64,000 nucleotides of DNA from Acidobacteriaceae bacterium (GTDB taxonomy: Bacteria; Acidobacteriota; Terriglobia; Terriglobales; Acidobacteriaceae): assembly GCA_030038195.1 (NCBI GenBank), contig JASHPJ010000012.1, positions 1-64,000 on the forward strand, in the 5' to 3' direction. The notes beneath the pieces are model-generated. The model searched no databases and had not been told where the DNA came from. It saw only the letters and a list, made by a program, of their open reading frames with translations. Positions 26,932-35,647 of the stretch are shown here, in pieces; positions within the stretch are counted from its first letter, which is position 1; each line of letters opens with the position of its first letter. The position numbers were made by a program, and so were the translations under genes.

Positions 26932-26947
26932 TGTGACGTGAATCACA
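26932..26947. promoter_or_regulatory. CRP/FNR-type site in the regulator upstream region
   Basis: TGTGACGTGAATCACA is a TGTGA-N6-TCACA match. It lies about 255 bases before the regulator ATG and 75 bases before the other site. No -10 box stands at the -41.5 distance in either direction. It may serve autoregulation from a distant start, or repression. Confidence 0.55.
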
Positions 26948-27203
26948 AATCGGCGTGCAGGGAATCACTTGCGCAGATGGACGGGAGGCACAAACTCAAA
27001 CAAGCTACCGGCGCTGCATTTCTGCAGGAGGCATGGGATGGACCCTGCGGGCGACCCAAGGATAGCGGCCACGCGAACCGGAACCGATCCGGACCGATAT
27101 ACTTTCCTTTTCATCTTCATCGCCTGCGACTGCCATCCGGAACCGGAACTTGGCCACGGCGAGAGCCAACAAACTGCTTGTTGCCGCGACAGGAGAGTGC
27201 GTT

Positions 27204-27947
27204 ATGCTTCGACCAGCCAACCATGAAGGCGCAACTGCATCTGCGCCGGTTCATCCGCACTTTCAGGATTGTCTCCACTGCGAGCATCGGCACCTGCGCG
27301 TATTCTGCAACCTGACACCGGAGGCGCTGGAACACTACGACCGCATCGGGATTCTGATGAACTTCGAGCGCGGCGCCAAGCTGTTCTCAGAGGGCGACCC
27401 GGTGCGTAACATTTATGTGATCTGTCACGGCCAGGTGAAGATCTCCTCGGTTTCGCGCAGCGGGCGGGCACTGATTCTGAAGATCGCCGGCCCCGGCGAC
27501 CTGATGGGCCTGAGCGCGGCGCTGGCCAACGTCCCTTATGAAGTAAGCGCCGAGGTCATCGAGTCGTGCCAGGTGAAGGTGATGCGCCGGCAGGAGTTTC
27601 TTGACCTGCTCGACCAGCATGGCGTGGCCAGCCTGCGCGCTGCGCAGGCGCTCTCCAGCGCGTACATGACCGTGTTTTACGACGCCAAGCGCCTGGCGCT
27701 GTCCAACTCCGCCGCGGGCAGGCTGGCGCGCGTTCTGCTCGACTGGGGACGCGCCGTGTCGCCCGGTCATGCAGAGCTCAGATTCACCATGACGCTTACC
27801 CACGAGGAACTGGCCAATATGGCCGGCATCTCACGCGAAACCGTGACGCGGCTGCTTAGCCAGTTCCGCCGCGACCAATGGCTGGTGGTGAAGGGCTCGA
27901 GCATGACGATTCTGCAGCCCGATCAACTGGAGCGGCTGACCGTTTGA
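27204..27947 (+). CDS. CRP/FNR-family regulator with FNR-like cysteines and CRP-like recognition helix
   Basis: This 247-residue regulator has an N-terminal cysteine motif (DCLHCEHRHLRVFC: C23, C26, C35), a cyclic-nucleotide-binding-type beta barrel, and a further cysteine, C122 (ESCQVKVM), in the same place as the fourth cluster ligand of E. coli FNR. This set suggests an oxygen-labile [4Fe-4S] cluster. The C-terminal helix-turn-helix reads LTHEELANMAGISRETVTRL; its recognition helix has R211, E212 and R216, the CRP pattern that reads TGTGA, rather than the FNR pattern E-SR. Seven such sites lie in this window. ATG 27204 follows AGGAGAG; an ATG at 27150 lacks support. It lies centrally among its presumed targets and reads convergently to the usp gene. 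Confidence 0.9.
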   Translation: MLRPANHEGATASAPVHPHFQDCLHCEHRHLRVFCNLTPEALEHYDRIGILMNFERGAKLFSEGDPVRNIYVICHGQVKISSVSRSGRALILKIAGPGDLMGLSAALANVPYEVSAEVIESCQVKVMRRQEFLDLLDQHGVASLRAAQALSSAYMTVFYDAKRLALSNSAAGRLARVLLDWGRAVSPGHAELRFTMTLTHEELANMAGISRETVTRLLSQFRRDQWLVVKGSSMTILQPDQLERLTV

Positions 27948-28015
27948 GCCGGCAGGGCGACCTGCTCGGCTTAGCGGTATTTTTGCTTTAGAATCTGTCG
28001 AATGTGGCGTCACAG

Positions 28016-28130
28016 AAGTTCGTAGCATAAGTTGAAGCCCCGAACCGCAGGTCCCGCCACGGCGGATCTTCGACCTTCGACTCTCCGCCGCGGCGGACCG
28101 CGGCGACCCTCGCTCAGGATGACAACAGCA
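28016..28130 (+). repeat. Dispersed repeat, copy 1
   Basis: The copy begins GAAGTTCGTAGCATAAGTTG and continues through CCGCAGGTCCCGCCACGGCG, GATCT, CGACCTTCGACTC and CTCAGGATGACA. A second copy in the same orientation lies at 40506-40632. It fills the space between the convergent regulator and usp genes. GCCACGGCGG and CCGCCGCGGCGG palindromes inside it suggest a mobile or structured element. Confidence 0.75.
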
Positions 28131-28159
28131 TTTATGCTGCGAACTTTAGAGACAGGACA

Positions 28160-29110
28160 CTAGAGATGAGCAGCGGTAAGGGCCACCTCTGCCGGCTCTG
28201 GCGTGTCGGCCGTGCCGTGCAGGGTGAGCACCGGGCAGCGTGCGTGGGCCAGAACGCGGCAGACGGTGCGGTCGCGCGTGATGCTGTCGAGCACGGAGGG
28301 CCGCGCCGCGCCGATCACGATCAAACTGGCCTGCAGATCCTTGGCTTCAGCCAGGATCTCGATGGCCGGGTTACCGTAGAGAATCTTGATCTCCACGTCG
28401 TTGCAGCAGCCGGCGCTTACGCTGCTGGCCAGATGCTGCAGCTCGTAGCGGATGGTGGAATACAGGACGTTGGGCGCCTCTACACGCTTTTTCTCGTCGA
28501 TGGGCGGCAGCACGTGAAGCATGATGAGCCTGGCGTGCTGGCTGGACGCGATCTGGCAGGCAAGTGCTGCGCTGGCGCGATGGCCCTCTCCCAAAGCGGT
28601 GGCGAACAGGATCGTCCGCTGGCGTCCGCTTTCTTCTGCGGGGAGATGCGCCTCGGGCCCCACGGTAAAGACCGGCAGGGTGACCGAGCGCAGCACTTGC
28701 TCTGCGACGGAGCCCAGAAGCAGCTTACCCAGCTTGCCCAGGCCCCGGGTGCCAAGAATGAGCCGGTCCGCATGGAAGTGGCGGACGGCGGCGATAATCT
28801 CTCGCGCTGGCGAATGGCCTTCGCGCACCAAGGCATCGCAGCGCAGGCCCTGTCTGCGCGCGCGCTCACACCACGGCTCGAGCATGGAGTTGGCGCCATA
28901 GAGCGCGCCTTCCCGGTCGTAGTACGGCATTCCCGAGGCGTCTGCGGTGAACTCCGCGCTCAGCGGCACAATATGGAGCAGTTGCAGCCGCGCGCCGGTC
29001 TCGCCGGCCATCTGGAATGCAACCGGCATCAGCCGATCCATGTCGCTCAGGTTGGTGGCGACAAGAATCGACGCAGGATGTGTCCATTGCTCATTGCCCG
29101 TTTCCGTCAT
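28160..29110 (-). CDS. Tandem universal stress protein (two Usp domains)
   Basis: The 316-residue protein holds two Usp domains, about 17-165 and 170-305. The first has the ATP-binding pattern GTRGLGKLGKLLLGSVAEQV and ends LPVFTVG; the second (TILFATALGEGHRASA, ASLIVIGAARPS, CPVLTLHG) lacks a clear nucleotide motif. ATG 29110 follows AGAGGGGA by six bases; two upstream ATGs lack this. Usp proteins often belong to low-oxygen dormancy regulons, such as Dos in mycobacteria. The gene is divergent from hypC and shares the intergenic CRP/FNR-type site. Confidence 0.87.
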   Translation of the reverse strand: MTETGNEQWTHPASILVATNLSDMDRLMPVAFQMAGETGARLQLLHIVPLSAEFTADASGMPYYDREGALYGANSMLEPWCERARRQGLRCDALVREGHSPAREIIAAVRHFHADRLILGTRGLGKLGKLLLGSVAEQVLRSVTLPVFTVGPEAHLPAEESGRQRTILFATALGEGHRASAALACQIASSQHARLIMLHVLPPIDEKKRVEAPNVLYSTIRYELQHLASSVSAGCCNDVEIKILYGNPAIEILAEAKDLQASLIVIGAARPSVLDSITRDRTVCRVLAHARCPVLTLHGTADTPEPAEVALTAAHL

Positions 29111-29182
29111 GGCGTTCCCCTCTTCCATGCCGAAGTGTGGCACTGAACTCTTTGGCGCGATGTAGTGGCGCGCACTCCCACA

Positions 29183-29198
29183 AGTGATTCAGATCACA
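29183..29198. promoter_or_regulatory. CRP/FNR-type site between usp and hypC
   Basis: AGTGATTCAGATCACA fits NGTGA-N6-TCACA. Centred at 29190.5, it is 80 bases from the usp ATG and 55 from the hypC ATG, so it could act on both divergent genes. The -10 candidates (CAATCT at 29220-29225 for hypC, TACATC at 29164-29159 for usp) are weak. Confidence 0.6.
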
Positions 29199-29245
29199 TC
29201 CGGGTTCCTGCAACCGGCGCAATCTACAGGTGTGAGGCCATGCCG

Positions 29246-29527
29246 ATGTGTCTTGCAATCCCCGGCAAAGTACTGGAAGTGGAAGAAGTGGGCGGCCTGC
29301 GCGCCGGCAAGGTGCAGTTTGGCGGAATCGTGCGCGCCGTGCGCCTGGACTTTGTCCCCGAAGCGCGCCGCGGCGATTACGTGATGGTTCACGTGGGTTT
29401 TGCAATCAGCCAGGTAGACGAGCAGGAAGCCGCCCGCACTTACGAGCTGCTGCGCCAGATGGGCGCGCTCGAAAACGAACTCCCTGCTGCGGAAACCGAT
29501 GCACTCCACCGGGAGCAGGCCGAATGA
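29246..29527 (+). CDS. hypC: Hydrogenase maturation chaperone HypC
   Basis: HypC carries the Fe(CN)2CO precursor with HypD and delivers it to the hydrogenase large subunit. The protein begins [14 protein letters not shown]; the cysteine at position 2 is the essential iron ligand, which is why ATG 29246 is preferred over the ATG two codons earlier. GAGG lies eight bases upstream. The 93-residue length is normal, with [20 protein letters not shown] typical of the C-terminal half. It is the first gene of hypCDEABF, and its stop overlaps hypD as ATGA. Confidence 0.93.
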   Translation: MCLAIPGKVLEVEEVGGLRAGKVQFGGIVRAVRLDFVPEARRGDYVMVHVGFAISQVDEQEAARTYELLRQMGALENELPAAETDALHREQAE

Positions 29528-30636
29528 AATACATCGACGAGTATCGCGACGGCGCCATTGCGCGTGCCCTGGCTTCCGACATCACCTCTCTTGCCACCCG
29601 CCACTGGGTGCTGATGGAGATCTGCGGCGGGCAGACGCACACCATCATGCGTTACGGGCTCGACGAGCTGCTGCCGGCCAGCATCGAGCTGGTGCACGGG
29701 CCGGGATGCCCGGTGTGCGTGACGCCGATCGAGACCATCGACAAGGCGATTGCGCTGGCCATGCTTCCGGATGTCACGTTGGTCTCTTACGGCGACATGC
29801 TGCGCGTGCCCGGCTCGCACTCCGACCTGTTTCGCGCCAAGGCGCGCGGCGCCGATGTGCGCATCGCCTACGCGCCGACCGAGGCGCTGAAGATCGCCCG
29901 CGCCCATCCGGAGCGCAAGGTTGTCTTTCTGGCCATTGGATTCGAGACCACCGCGCCGGCCAACGCCATGACCGTGTGGCAGGCGCGGCGGGAAGGGCTT
30001 ACGAATTTCTCCATGCTCGCGTCGCACGTGCTGGTGCCGCCGGCGATGCGCGCGCTGCTGTCGTCGCCGGACAATCGCATCCAGGGCTTCATTGCGCCGG
30101 GGCACGTGTGCACGGTGGTGGGTTATCGCGAGTACGAAGAGCTGGCACGTGAGTTTTTCATTCCCATTGTGGTGGGCGGCTTTGAGCCGGTGGATTTGCT
30201 CGAAGCCATCCTGATGCTGGTGCGGCAGCTCGAAGAAGGCACGGCGATTGTCCAGAATCAATACGCGCGCTCGGTGAGCTACCAGGGTAACCTGCCGGCG
30301 CAACAGATTTTGCGCGAGGTTTTCGAAGTTGCTGACCAGAAATGGCGCGGCATAGGCGAGATTCCGCAGAGCGGCATGCGCTTTCGCCGCGAGTACGCGG
30401 CCTACGACGCCAACCATCTCTTCGCTCTCGACCTGATCGCTGCGGACGAGCCGGCCGAGTGCATCAGCGCAATGATCCTGCAGGGACGGCGCAAGCCGAC
30501 CGAGTGCGCCGCATTTGGAACGCGATGCACGCCGGAGAATCCGCTGGGCGCGCCCATGGTTTCGTCAGAGGGCGCGTGCGCGGCTTATTACACGTATCGC
30601 CGCCACGCGGTTGCGACCGCCCAGGAGACGCGATGA
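29524..30636 (+). CDS. hypD: Hydrogenase maturation protein HypD
   Basis: HypD is the iron-sulfur scaffold on which the Fe(CN)2CO unit of [NiFe] hydrogenases is built. Motifs include [28 protein letters not shown] with the redox cysteine pair, [10 protein letters not shown], and [11 protein letters not shown]; the C-terminal region, [20 protein letters not shown] and [13 protein letters not shown], provides the [4Fe-4S] ligands. The 370 residues are of normal length. The start overlaps the hypC stop and the stop overlaps the hypE start, so translation is coupled throughout. Confidence 0.95.
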   Translation: MKYIDEYRDGAIARALASDITSLATRHWVLMEICGGQTHTIMRYGLDELLPASIELVHGPGCPVCVTPIETIDKAIALAMLPDVTLVSYGDMLRVPGSHSDLFRAKARGADVRIAYAPTEALKIARAHPERKVVFLAIGFETTAPANAMTVWQARREGLTNFSMLASHVLVPPAMRALLSSPDNRIQGFIAPGHVCTVVGYREYEELAREFFIPIVVGGFEPVDLLEAILMLVRQLEEGTAIVQNQYARSVSYQGNLPAQQILREVFEVADQKWRGIGEIPQSGMRFRREYAAYDANHLFALDLIAADEPAECISAMILQGRRKPTECAAFGTRCTPENPLGAPMVSSEGACAAYYTYRRHAVATAQETR

Positions 30637-31688
30637 GCACGAATACCCTCACCGGATTTACCTGTCTCGCGCCGATTGCCGCGCGCGATACGGTTCTGCT
30701 TGGTCATGGAAGCGGCGGAAGGCTGAGCGGCGAACTGGTGCGTGATGTCTTCCTGCCCGCGTTTGGCAGTCCGGAGCTGGAGCGGCTCAACGACCAAGCG
30801 GTGGTGACCGTGGGCGGGGCGCGCATCGCCATGACTACCGATTCCTTCGTCATCAGGCCGCTGTTCTTTCCCGGCGGCGATATTGGATCGCTGGCCGTGT
30901 ACGGAACGGTCAACGACCTGGCCGTAGGCGGAGCGCAGCCGCTCTTTTTGAGCGCAGCCTTCATCCTGGAAGAAGGTTTTCCCATGAGCCAGCTACGCCG
31001 CGTCGCCGCGTCGCTGCAGCGCGCTGCGCAGGCCTGCGGCGTGCAGGTGGTGACGGCCGACACCAAGGTTGTTGAACGCGGCAAAGGCGATGGCCTGTTC
31101 ATCAATACGACCGGCATCGGGCTGGCGCCGTCTGCCCGCGAACTCTCCGCGGACCGTGCGCGGCCCGGCGACAGGATCCTGCTCAACGGCTCCATCGGCG
31201 AGCACGGCATCGCCATCCTGGCGCAGCGCGAGGGGCTGGAGTTCGAGAGCGCGATCGAGAGCGACTGCGCTCCGCTGCACACGCTGTGCGCGCAGGTGCT
31301 GGAGGCTGCGGATGGCATCCGCTGCATGCGCGACCTGACCCGCGGCGGACTTTCGAGCGCGCTGAACGAGATTGCCGCGCAATCGCGCGCGGGCATTGCG
31401 CTGGACGAGAGCAGAATCCCGGTACGCGAAGAAGTGCGCGGCGCGTGCGAGATGCTCGGGCTCGATCCGCTCTATGTTGCTAACGAGGGAAAGATGATCG
31501 CCATCGTCGCGCCTGAAGCGGCTGTGAGCGCGCTGGCGGCCATGCGCAATCATCCGCTCGGCCGCGGCGCGGAGATCATCGGCACGGTCACTGAGGCGCA
31601 TGCCGGCCTGGTTACCATGAAGACGGCGCTGGGAACCGCGCGCATCGTGGACATGCTGGCCGGCGATCAACTGCCACGCATCTGCTGA
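30633..31688 (+). CDS. hypE: Hydrogenase maturation protein HypE
   Basis: HypE dehydrates the carbamoyl group placed by HypF on its C-terminal cysteine, making the thiocyanate that supplies cyanide to the active-site iron. The protein has the PurM-like ATP-binding fold ([52 protein letters not shown]) and ends DQLPRIC, with the required terminal cysteine. Length is 351 residues. It overlaps hypD by four bases; eight bases separate it from hypA. Confidence 0.95.
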   Translation: MSTNTLTGFTCLAPIAARDTVLLGHGSGGRLSGELVRDVFLPAFGSPELERLNDQAVVTVGGARIAMTTDSFVIRPLFFPGGDIGSLAVYGTVNDLAVGGAQPLFLSAAFILEEGFPMSQLRRVAASLQRAAQACGVQVVTADTKVVERGKGDGLFINTTGIGLAPSARELSADRARPGDRILLNGSIGEHGIAILAQREGLEFESAIESDCAPLHTLCAQVLEAADGIRCMRDLTRGGLSSALNEIAAQSRAGIALDESRIPVREEVRGACEMLGLDPLYVANEGKMIAIVAPEAAVSALAAMRNHPLGRGAEIIGTVTEAHAGLVTMKTALGTARIVDMLAGDQLPRIC

Positions 31689-31696
31689 GGGCTGCC

Positions 31697-32059
31697 ATGC
31701 ACGAGATCGGCATCGCCAACTCGATCCTCGACGCGGTCCGCAGCGAGGCTGCGCGCTATCCACAGGCGAGGCCGCGCCGGATCAGCGTGCGCATCGGCGA
31801 GCTGGCCGCGATTGATCCCGATGCGCTTGCATTCTGCTTCACTGCGTTGACGCGCGATACCGGGCTTGAATCGCTGAAGCTGGTGATCGAGCGCTGCCCG
31901 CGCAGGCACCGCTGCCCTGCCTGCTGCGCCGAGTTCGACGTAGCCGGGTATGACTTTCGCTGCCCGCAGTGCGGCGCAGAAAACACCGAGTTCCTGAGCG
32001 GAGACCAGTTGGAGCTGGCCTCCATGGAGGTGGAAGAAGATGAGCCAGGTACCGCTTGA
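31697..32059 (+). CDS. hypA: Hydrogenase nickel insertion protein HypA
   Basis: HypA binds nickel at its N-terminus (MHEIGIA, with H2) and a structural zinc at two CXXC pairs (RCPACCAEF and CPQCGAEN). At 120 residues it has normal length and passes nickel to the large subunit together with HypB. The last 20 bases overlap hypB. Confidence 0.93.
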   Translation: MHEIGIANSILDAVRSEAARYPQARPRRISVRIGELAAIDPDALAFCFTALTRDTGLESLKLVIERCPRRHRCPACCAEFDVAGYDFRCPQCGAENTEFLSGDQLELASMEVEEDEPGTA

Positions 32060-32720
32060 AAGAAAAGTGCTCAAGGAAAACGACCTGATCGCGGCGCAGT
32101 TGCGCGAGCGGTTTCGTCTGCATGGCACGCTTTGCCTGAACCTGGTCAGCTCACCCGGATCGGGCAAGACTACGCTGCTTGAACGCACGCTGGCCAGCAT
32201 GGCGCCCACCGAGCGCGTAGCCGTGCTCACCGGCGATATCCAGACGGAAAACGATGCCCGGCGGCTGGCCCGCTACGGTTTTCCCGTAAAGCAGATTACC
32301 ACCGGCGGGACCTGTCACCTGGATGCGCGCATGATCGAGCGTCATCTTGCCGGCTGGGATCTAAGCCGGATCGAGCTGCTGTTCATCGAAAATGTCGGCA
32401 ACCTGGTGTGCCCGTCGAGCTACGATCTTGGCGAAGCAGCGAAGATCGTTTTGCTGAGCACGACGGAGGGTGACGACAAGCCACTCAAATACCCGTCGAT
32501 CTTCTTCAAATCGGAGCTGATGGTCATTACCAAGATCGACCTGCTGCCTTACGTGCCGTTCAATATCGGTGCGGCCGAGGACAATGCGCGGCTTGTGCAT
32601 CCGGAGATCGAGATCGTCCGTACTTCGAGCGTCACCAGCCATGCGCTGGCGCGGTGGCTTGCATGGCTCGAGCGGCGCAGGCAGCAGTTTCGTGCAACGC
32701 ATGACACGGCGATGGTGTAG
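32040..32720 (+). CDS. hypB: Hydrogenase nickel incorporation GTPase HypB
   Basis: HypB is the GTPase that drives nickel delivery. Walker A is SSPGSGKTTLLER and switch-type motifs include LTGDIQTENDARR, TGGTCHLDARMI, LLFIENVGNLVCP and TKIDLLPY. The N-terminus has no histidine-rich nickel store and no CXXCGC motif, so it is the short form of the protein (226 residues). It overlaps hypA by 20 bases and ends three bases before hypF. Confidence 0.95.
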   Translation: MSQVPLERKVLKENDLIAAQLRERFRLHGTLCLNLVSSPGSGKTTLLERTLASMAPTERVAVLTGDIQTENDARRLARYGFPVKQITTGGTCHLDARMIERHLAGWDLSRIELLFIENVGNLVCPSSYDLGEAAKIVLLSTTEGDDKPLKYPSIFFKSELMVITKIDLLPYVPFNIGAAEDNARLVHPEIEIVRTSSVTSHALARWLAWLERRRQQFRATHDTAMV

Positions 32721-32723
32721 AGC

Positions 32724-35015
32724 ATGATGAACGCCGTGCAGGTGCGCCGCCAGATTCATGTCTCCGGTCTCGTGCAAGGGGTCGGCTTCCGGCCCTTTGT
32801 CTACAGGCTTGCGGACGAAGAGCGCCTTGCTGGTTCGGTGATGAATACTGCGTCCGGGGTGGTGATCGAGGTTCAAGGCGAGCTCGATTCGATCGCGCAG
32901 TTCCTCTCCCGGCTTCACAGCGAGACACCGCCGCTGGCCCGCATCACGCGCATCACCGTCGTCGACCAGTCCTGCATCGATGACCGGCAGTTCCGCATTG
33001 TTGAAAGCCACAAGGATCAGGCCGTCCACACGCTGATCTCGCCGGACGTCACTGTTTGCGGCGACTGCCTGCGCGAGATGTTCGACCCGCAGGACCGGCG
33101 TTATCTCTATCCCTTCATCAACTGCACAAACTGCGGCCCGCGCTTCACCATTGTGCGCAGCATCCCTTACGACCGCGGTTACACATCGATGGCCGAGTTC
33201 GAGATGTGTCCCAGGTGCCAGGCCGAGCACGACGATCCACGCAGCCGGCGCTTTCACGCCCAGCCCAACGCCTGCTGGCAGTGCGGTCCGCGGCTCGAGC
33301 TGTGGAACGGCGATGGATGGTTCATCGCAACCCACGATCCCGTTGCGGAAACAGTGGCGGCGCTGCGCGCGGGAAGGATTGTCGCGGTCAAGGGGCTGGG
33401 CGGCTTTCACCTGGCTGCGGATGCGACGAACGCCGCGGCAGTCGAGCTGCTGCGTGAGCGCAAACGGCGCGTCGAAAAGCCTTTTGCGGTGATGGTCCCC
33501 GATCTTGCCGCGGCCGGCGCGCTTTGCCACATCGATGCGGTGGAGGGTGAGGCTCTGCAATCGCGGCAACGGCCGATCGTGCTGCTGCGCAAGCGCGCAG
33601 GCTGCAATCTTCCCGAGCAGGTGGCGCCCTTCCATCGCGAGTTGGGGCTGTTCCTGCCTTACACGCCGCTGCATCATCTCCTCTTTGCCATAGGTGGATT
33701 CAAGGCGCTGGTGATGACCAGCGGCAATGCGAGTGAAGAGCCTATTGCAATCGACAACGAGGAGGCGCGCGAGCGGCTTGGCAAGCTGGCCGACTTCCTT
33801 CTCATGCATAACCGCGACATCCTGTTGCGCTGCGACGACTCGGTGGCGCGCGTTACCGGCAATACGCTCAGGCCGCTGCGCCGCTCGCGCGGATTTGTTC
33901 CCGCGCCGGTCTTTCTCCACCAGGAGATCCCGCCGATTCTCGCCGTCGGCGGGGAGCTGAAGAACACCATCTGCCTCACCTCAGGCGCGCAGGCATTCCT
34001 GAGCCAGCATATCGGCGATCTTGAAAACCTGGCCGCATACTCATTTTTCAACCAGGCCATCGAGCACCTGAAGAACATCCTCGAGATCGAGCCGGTGGCC
34101 ATCGCTCACGACCTGCATCCCGATTATCTTTCCACACACTGGGCGCAGGAACAGCGCGGCCTGCCGCTCATCGGCGTGCAGCACCATCATGCGCACATTG
34201 CAAGCTGCATGGCAGAGAACCATCTTGACGGCAAGGTGATCGGCTTCGCCTTGGACGGCACCGGCTACGGAACTGACGGGAACATCTGGGGCGGCGAAGT
34301 GCTAATTGCCGATTACGCCGGTTTTACGCGCGCGGCGCAGCTTGAATACATGCCCATGCCGGGCGGCGCGGCGGCGATTCACGAGCCGTGGCGCATGGCC
34401 GTGAGCTACCTGGCGCACTATCTCGGCCCGGATGCGCTCAAGAACAGGCTCCCGCTGCACGAGGAGATCCATCCTGCGCAGATCCAGCTTGCGCTGCGCA
34501 TGGTGGAACGAGGCATTTATTCGCCGCTGACGTCGGGATACGGCCGTCTTTGCGACGCCGTGGCGTCGATTGCCGGAATCCGGCAGAAGGTCAATTACGA
34601 AGGGCAGGCCGCCATTGAGCTGGAAGCGGCCATGGACGACGGCGCGGATGGCGCCGCTTATCCCTTCGAGCTGGAGCAAAGAGCAGGGCGGCTGGTCATC
34701 GGCATGGAGGGACTGTTCCGCGCGCTGGCGCGCGACGTGAGCGACCGCGTGCCTGCCGGCGTAATGAGCGCACGCTTTCATCGCGGGCTGGCCGACATCC
34801 TGGTCAAGGTGGCGCATCTTCTGCGGGCGCGTACGGACCTGGACCGCGTATGCCTGAGCGGCGGCACCTTCAACAACGTATTTCTGCTCAAAAATCTCAG
34901 CCGGCAGCTCAGCGCCGGCGGGTTCCAGGTCTTCACGCAAAACCAGGTTCCCTGTGGCGATGGCGGGCTCAGCCTTGGACAAGCCATGGTGGCCGCTCAT
35001 CTTCGCAGGCTATAA
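32724..35015 (+). CDS. hypF: Carbamoyltransferase HypF
   Basis: HypF turns carbamoyl phosphate and ATP into a carbamoyl group placed on HypE. All domains are present in 763 residues: acylphosphatase (GLVQGVGFRPFVYRLA, about 10-90), two zinc-finger units (CGDCLREMFDP, CTNCGPRFT, CPRCQAEHDDP, CWQCGPRL, about 108-190), YrdC-like domain (VAVKGLGGFHLAADA, RPIVLLRKR, about 200-385) and the Kae1-like carbamoyltransferase (HDLHPDYLST, QHHHAHIASCMAEN, CLSGGTFNNVFLL). Start ATGATG at 32724 sits right after hypB. It is the last hyp gene; the hox operon starts 125 bases further on with its own promoter. Confidence 0.95.
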   Translation: MMNAVQVRRQIHVSGLVQGVGFRPFVYRLADEERLAGSVMNTASGVVIEVQGELDSIAQFLSRLHSETPPLARITRITVVDQSCIDDRQFRIVESHKDQAVHTLISPDVTVCGDCLREMFDPQDRRYLYPFINCTNCGPRFTIVRSIPYDRGYTSMAEFEMCPRCQAEHDDPRSRRFHAQPNACWQCGPRLELWNGDGWFIATHDPVAETVAALRAGRIVAVKGLGGFHLAADATNAAAVELLRERKRRVEKPFAVMVPDLAAAGALCHIDAVEGEALQSRQRPIVLLRKRAGCNLPEQVAPFHRELGLFLPYTPLHHLLFAIGGFKALVMTSGNASEEPIAIDNEEARERLGKLADFLLMHNRDILLRCDDSVARVTGNTLRPLRRSRGFVPAPVFLHQEIPPILAVGGELKNTICLTSGAQAFLSQHIGDLENLAAYSFFNQAIEHLKNILEIEPVAIAHDLHPDYLSTHWAQEQRGLPLIGVQHHHAHIASCMAENHLDGKVIGFALDGTGYGTDGNIWGGEVLIADYAGFTRAAQLEYMPMPGGAAAIHEPWRMAVSYLAHYLGPDALKNRLPLHEEIHPAQIQLALRMVERGIYSPLTSGYGRLCDAVASIAGIRQKVNYEGQAAIELEAAMDDGADGAAYPFELEQRAGRLVIGMEGLFRALARDVSDRVPAGVMSARFHRGLADILVKVAHLLRARTDLDRVCLSGGTFNNVFLLKNLSRQLSAGGFQVFTQNQVPCGDGGLSLGQAMVAAHLRRL

Positions 35016-35054
35016 AGCATTGGTACGATCGCGCATCTGCCGGCAGCTGCAAGT

Positions 35055-35097
35055 CGTGACCGGAGTCACAGTGGCCTTGGCGCGCCGGGCCTAATTT
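35055..35097 (+). promoter_or_regulatory. CRP/FNR-type activator site and -10 box of the hox operon
   Basis: CGTGACCGGAGTCACA (35055-35070) fits NGTGA-N6-TCACA. TAATTT (35092-35097) lies exactly at -12 to -7 for a site centred at -41.5, giving a start near 35104, 37 bases before the hoxE ATG. Confidence 0.72.
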
Positions 35098-35140
35098 GGT
35101 TGGTGTAGACCTATCAACGACCCATCGGCATGAGGCGGTT

Positions 35141-35647
35141 ATGGTTACCTACGGATCAAAACCCGCTCTACCCAGTGCAGACAAGCGCTGGAAGCTCGTT
35201 GACGCCACCATGCGCAAGGCCGGCGGAAATGGGCGCGGCCTGATTGAGACCCTGCACACGGTACAAGAGGCCTTCGGCTACCTGGACGAGGACGCTCTGC
35301 GCTACGTGGCGCTCTCTTTGCGCGTGCCTTTGAGCCGCGCTTACGGAGTGGCGACTTTCTACCACTTCTTTACCCTCAAGCCGGGCGGCAGGCACACCTG
35401 CGTCATCTGTCTTGGTACGGCGTGCTACATCAAGGGCGCGCAGCATCTGCTGGAGACAATGCAGCAAACGCTCAGCATCGCTCCCGGAGAGACCACTCCC
35501 GATGGCGAAGTCTCGCTGCTGACTGCGCGGTGCCTTGGCTCCTGCGGCCTGGCGCCGGCGGTCGTCTATGACCAGGAGGTCGCCGGCAAGGTCGATCCCG
35601 CATCCCTGCGCAGTCATCTTGAGAAATGGGCGCATCATGACTCCTGA
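35141..35647 (+). CDS. hoxE: NAD-reducing hydrogenase diaphorase subunit HoxE (NuoE-like)
   Basis: HoxE is a thioredoxin-fold [2Fe-2S] protein of the diaphorase part of bidirectional hydrogenases. The four ligands are seen as [10 protein letters not shown] and [28 protein letters not shown] is the NuoE signature. ATG 35141 follows GAGG; a TTG at 35096 is less likely because it overlaps the proposed promoter. Length is 168 residues. It starts the hoxEFUYH operon and overlaps hoxF by 11 bases. Confidence 0.92.
   Translation: MVTYGSKPALPSADKRWKLVDATMRKAGGNGRGLIETLHTVQEAFGYLDEDALRYVALSLRVPLSRAYGVATFYHFFTLKPGGRHTCVICLGTACYIKGAQHLLETMQQTLSIAPGETTPDGEVSLLTARCLGSCGLAPAVVYDQEVAGKVDPASLRSHLEKWAHHDS

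Noticed and set aside
28000..28015. TGTGGCGTCACA as another CRP/FNR-type site
   Set aside because: The spacer between the half sites is too short, and it lies between convergent gene ends.
32361..33920. A 519-codon antisense frame over hypB and hypF
   Set aside because: Same reason: an antisense shadow of high-GC genes with no recognisable motif or ribosome binding site.
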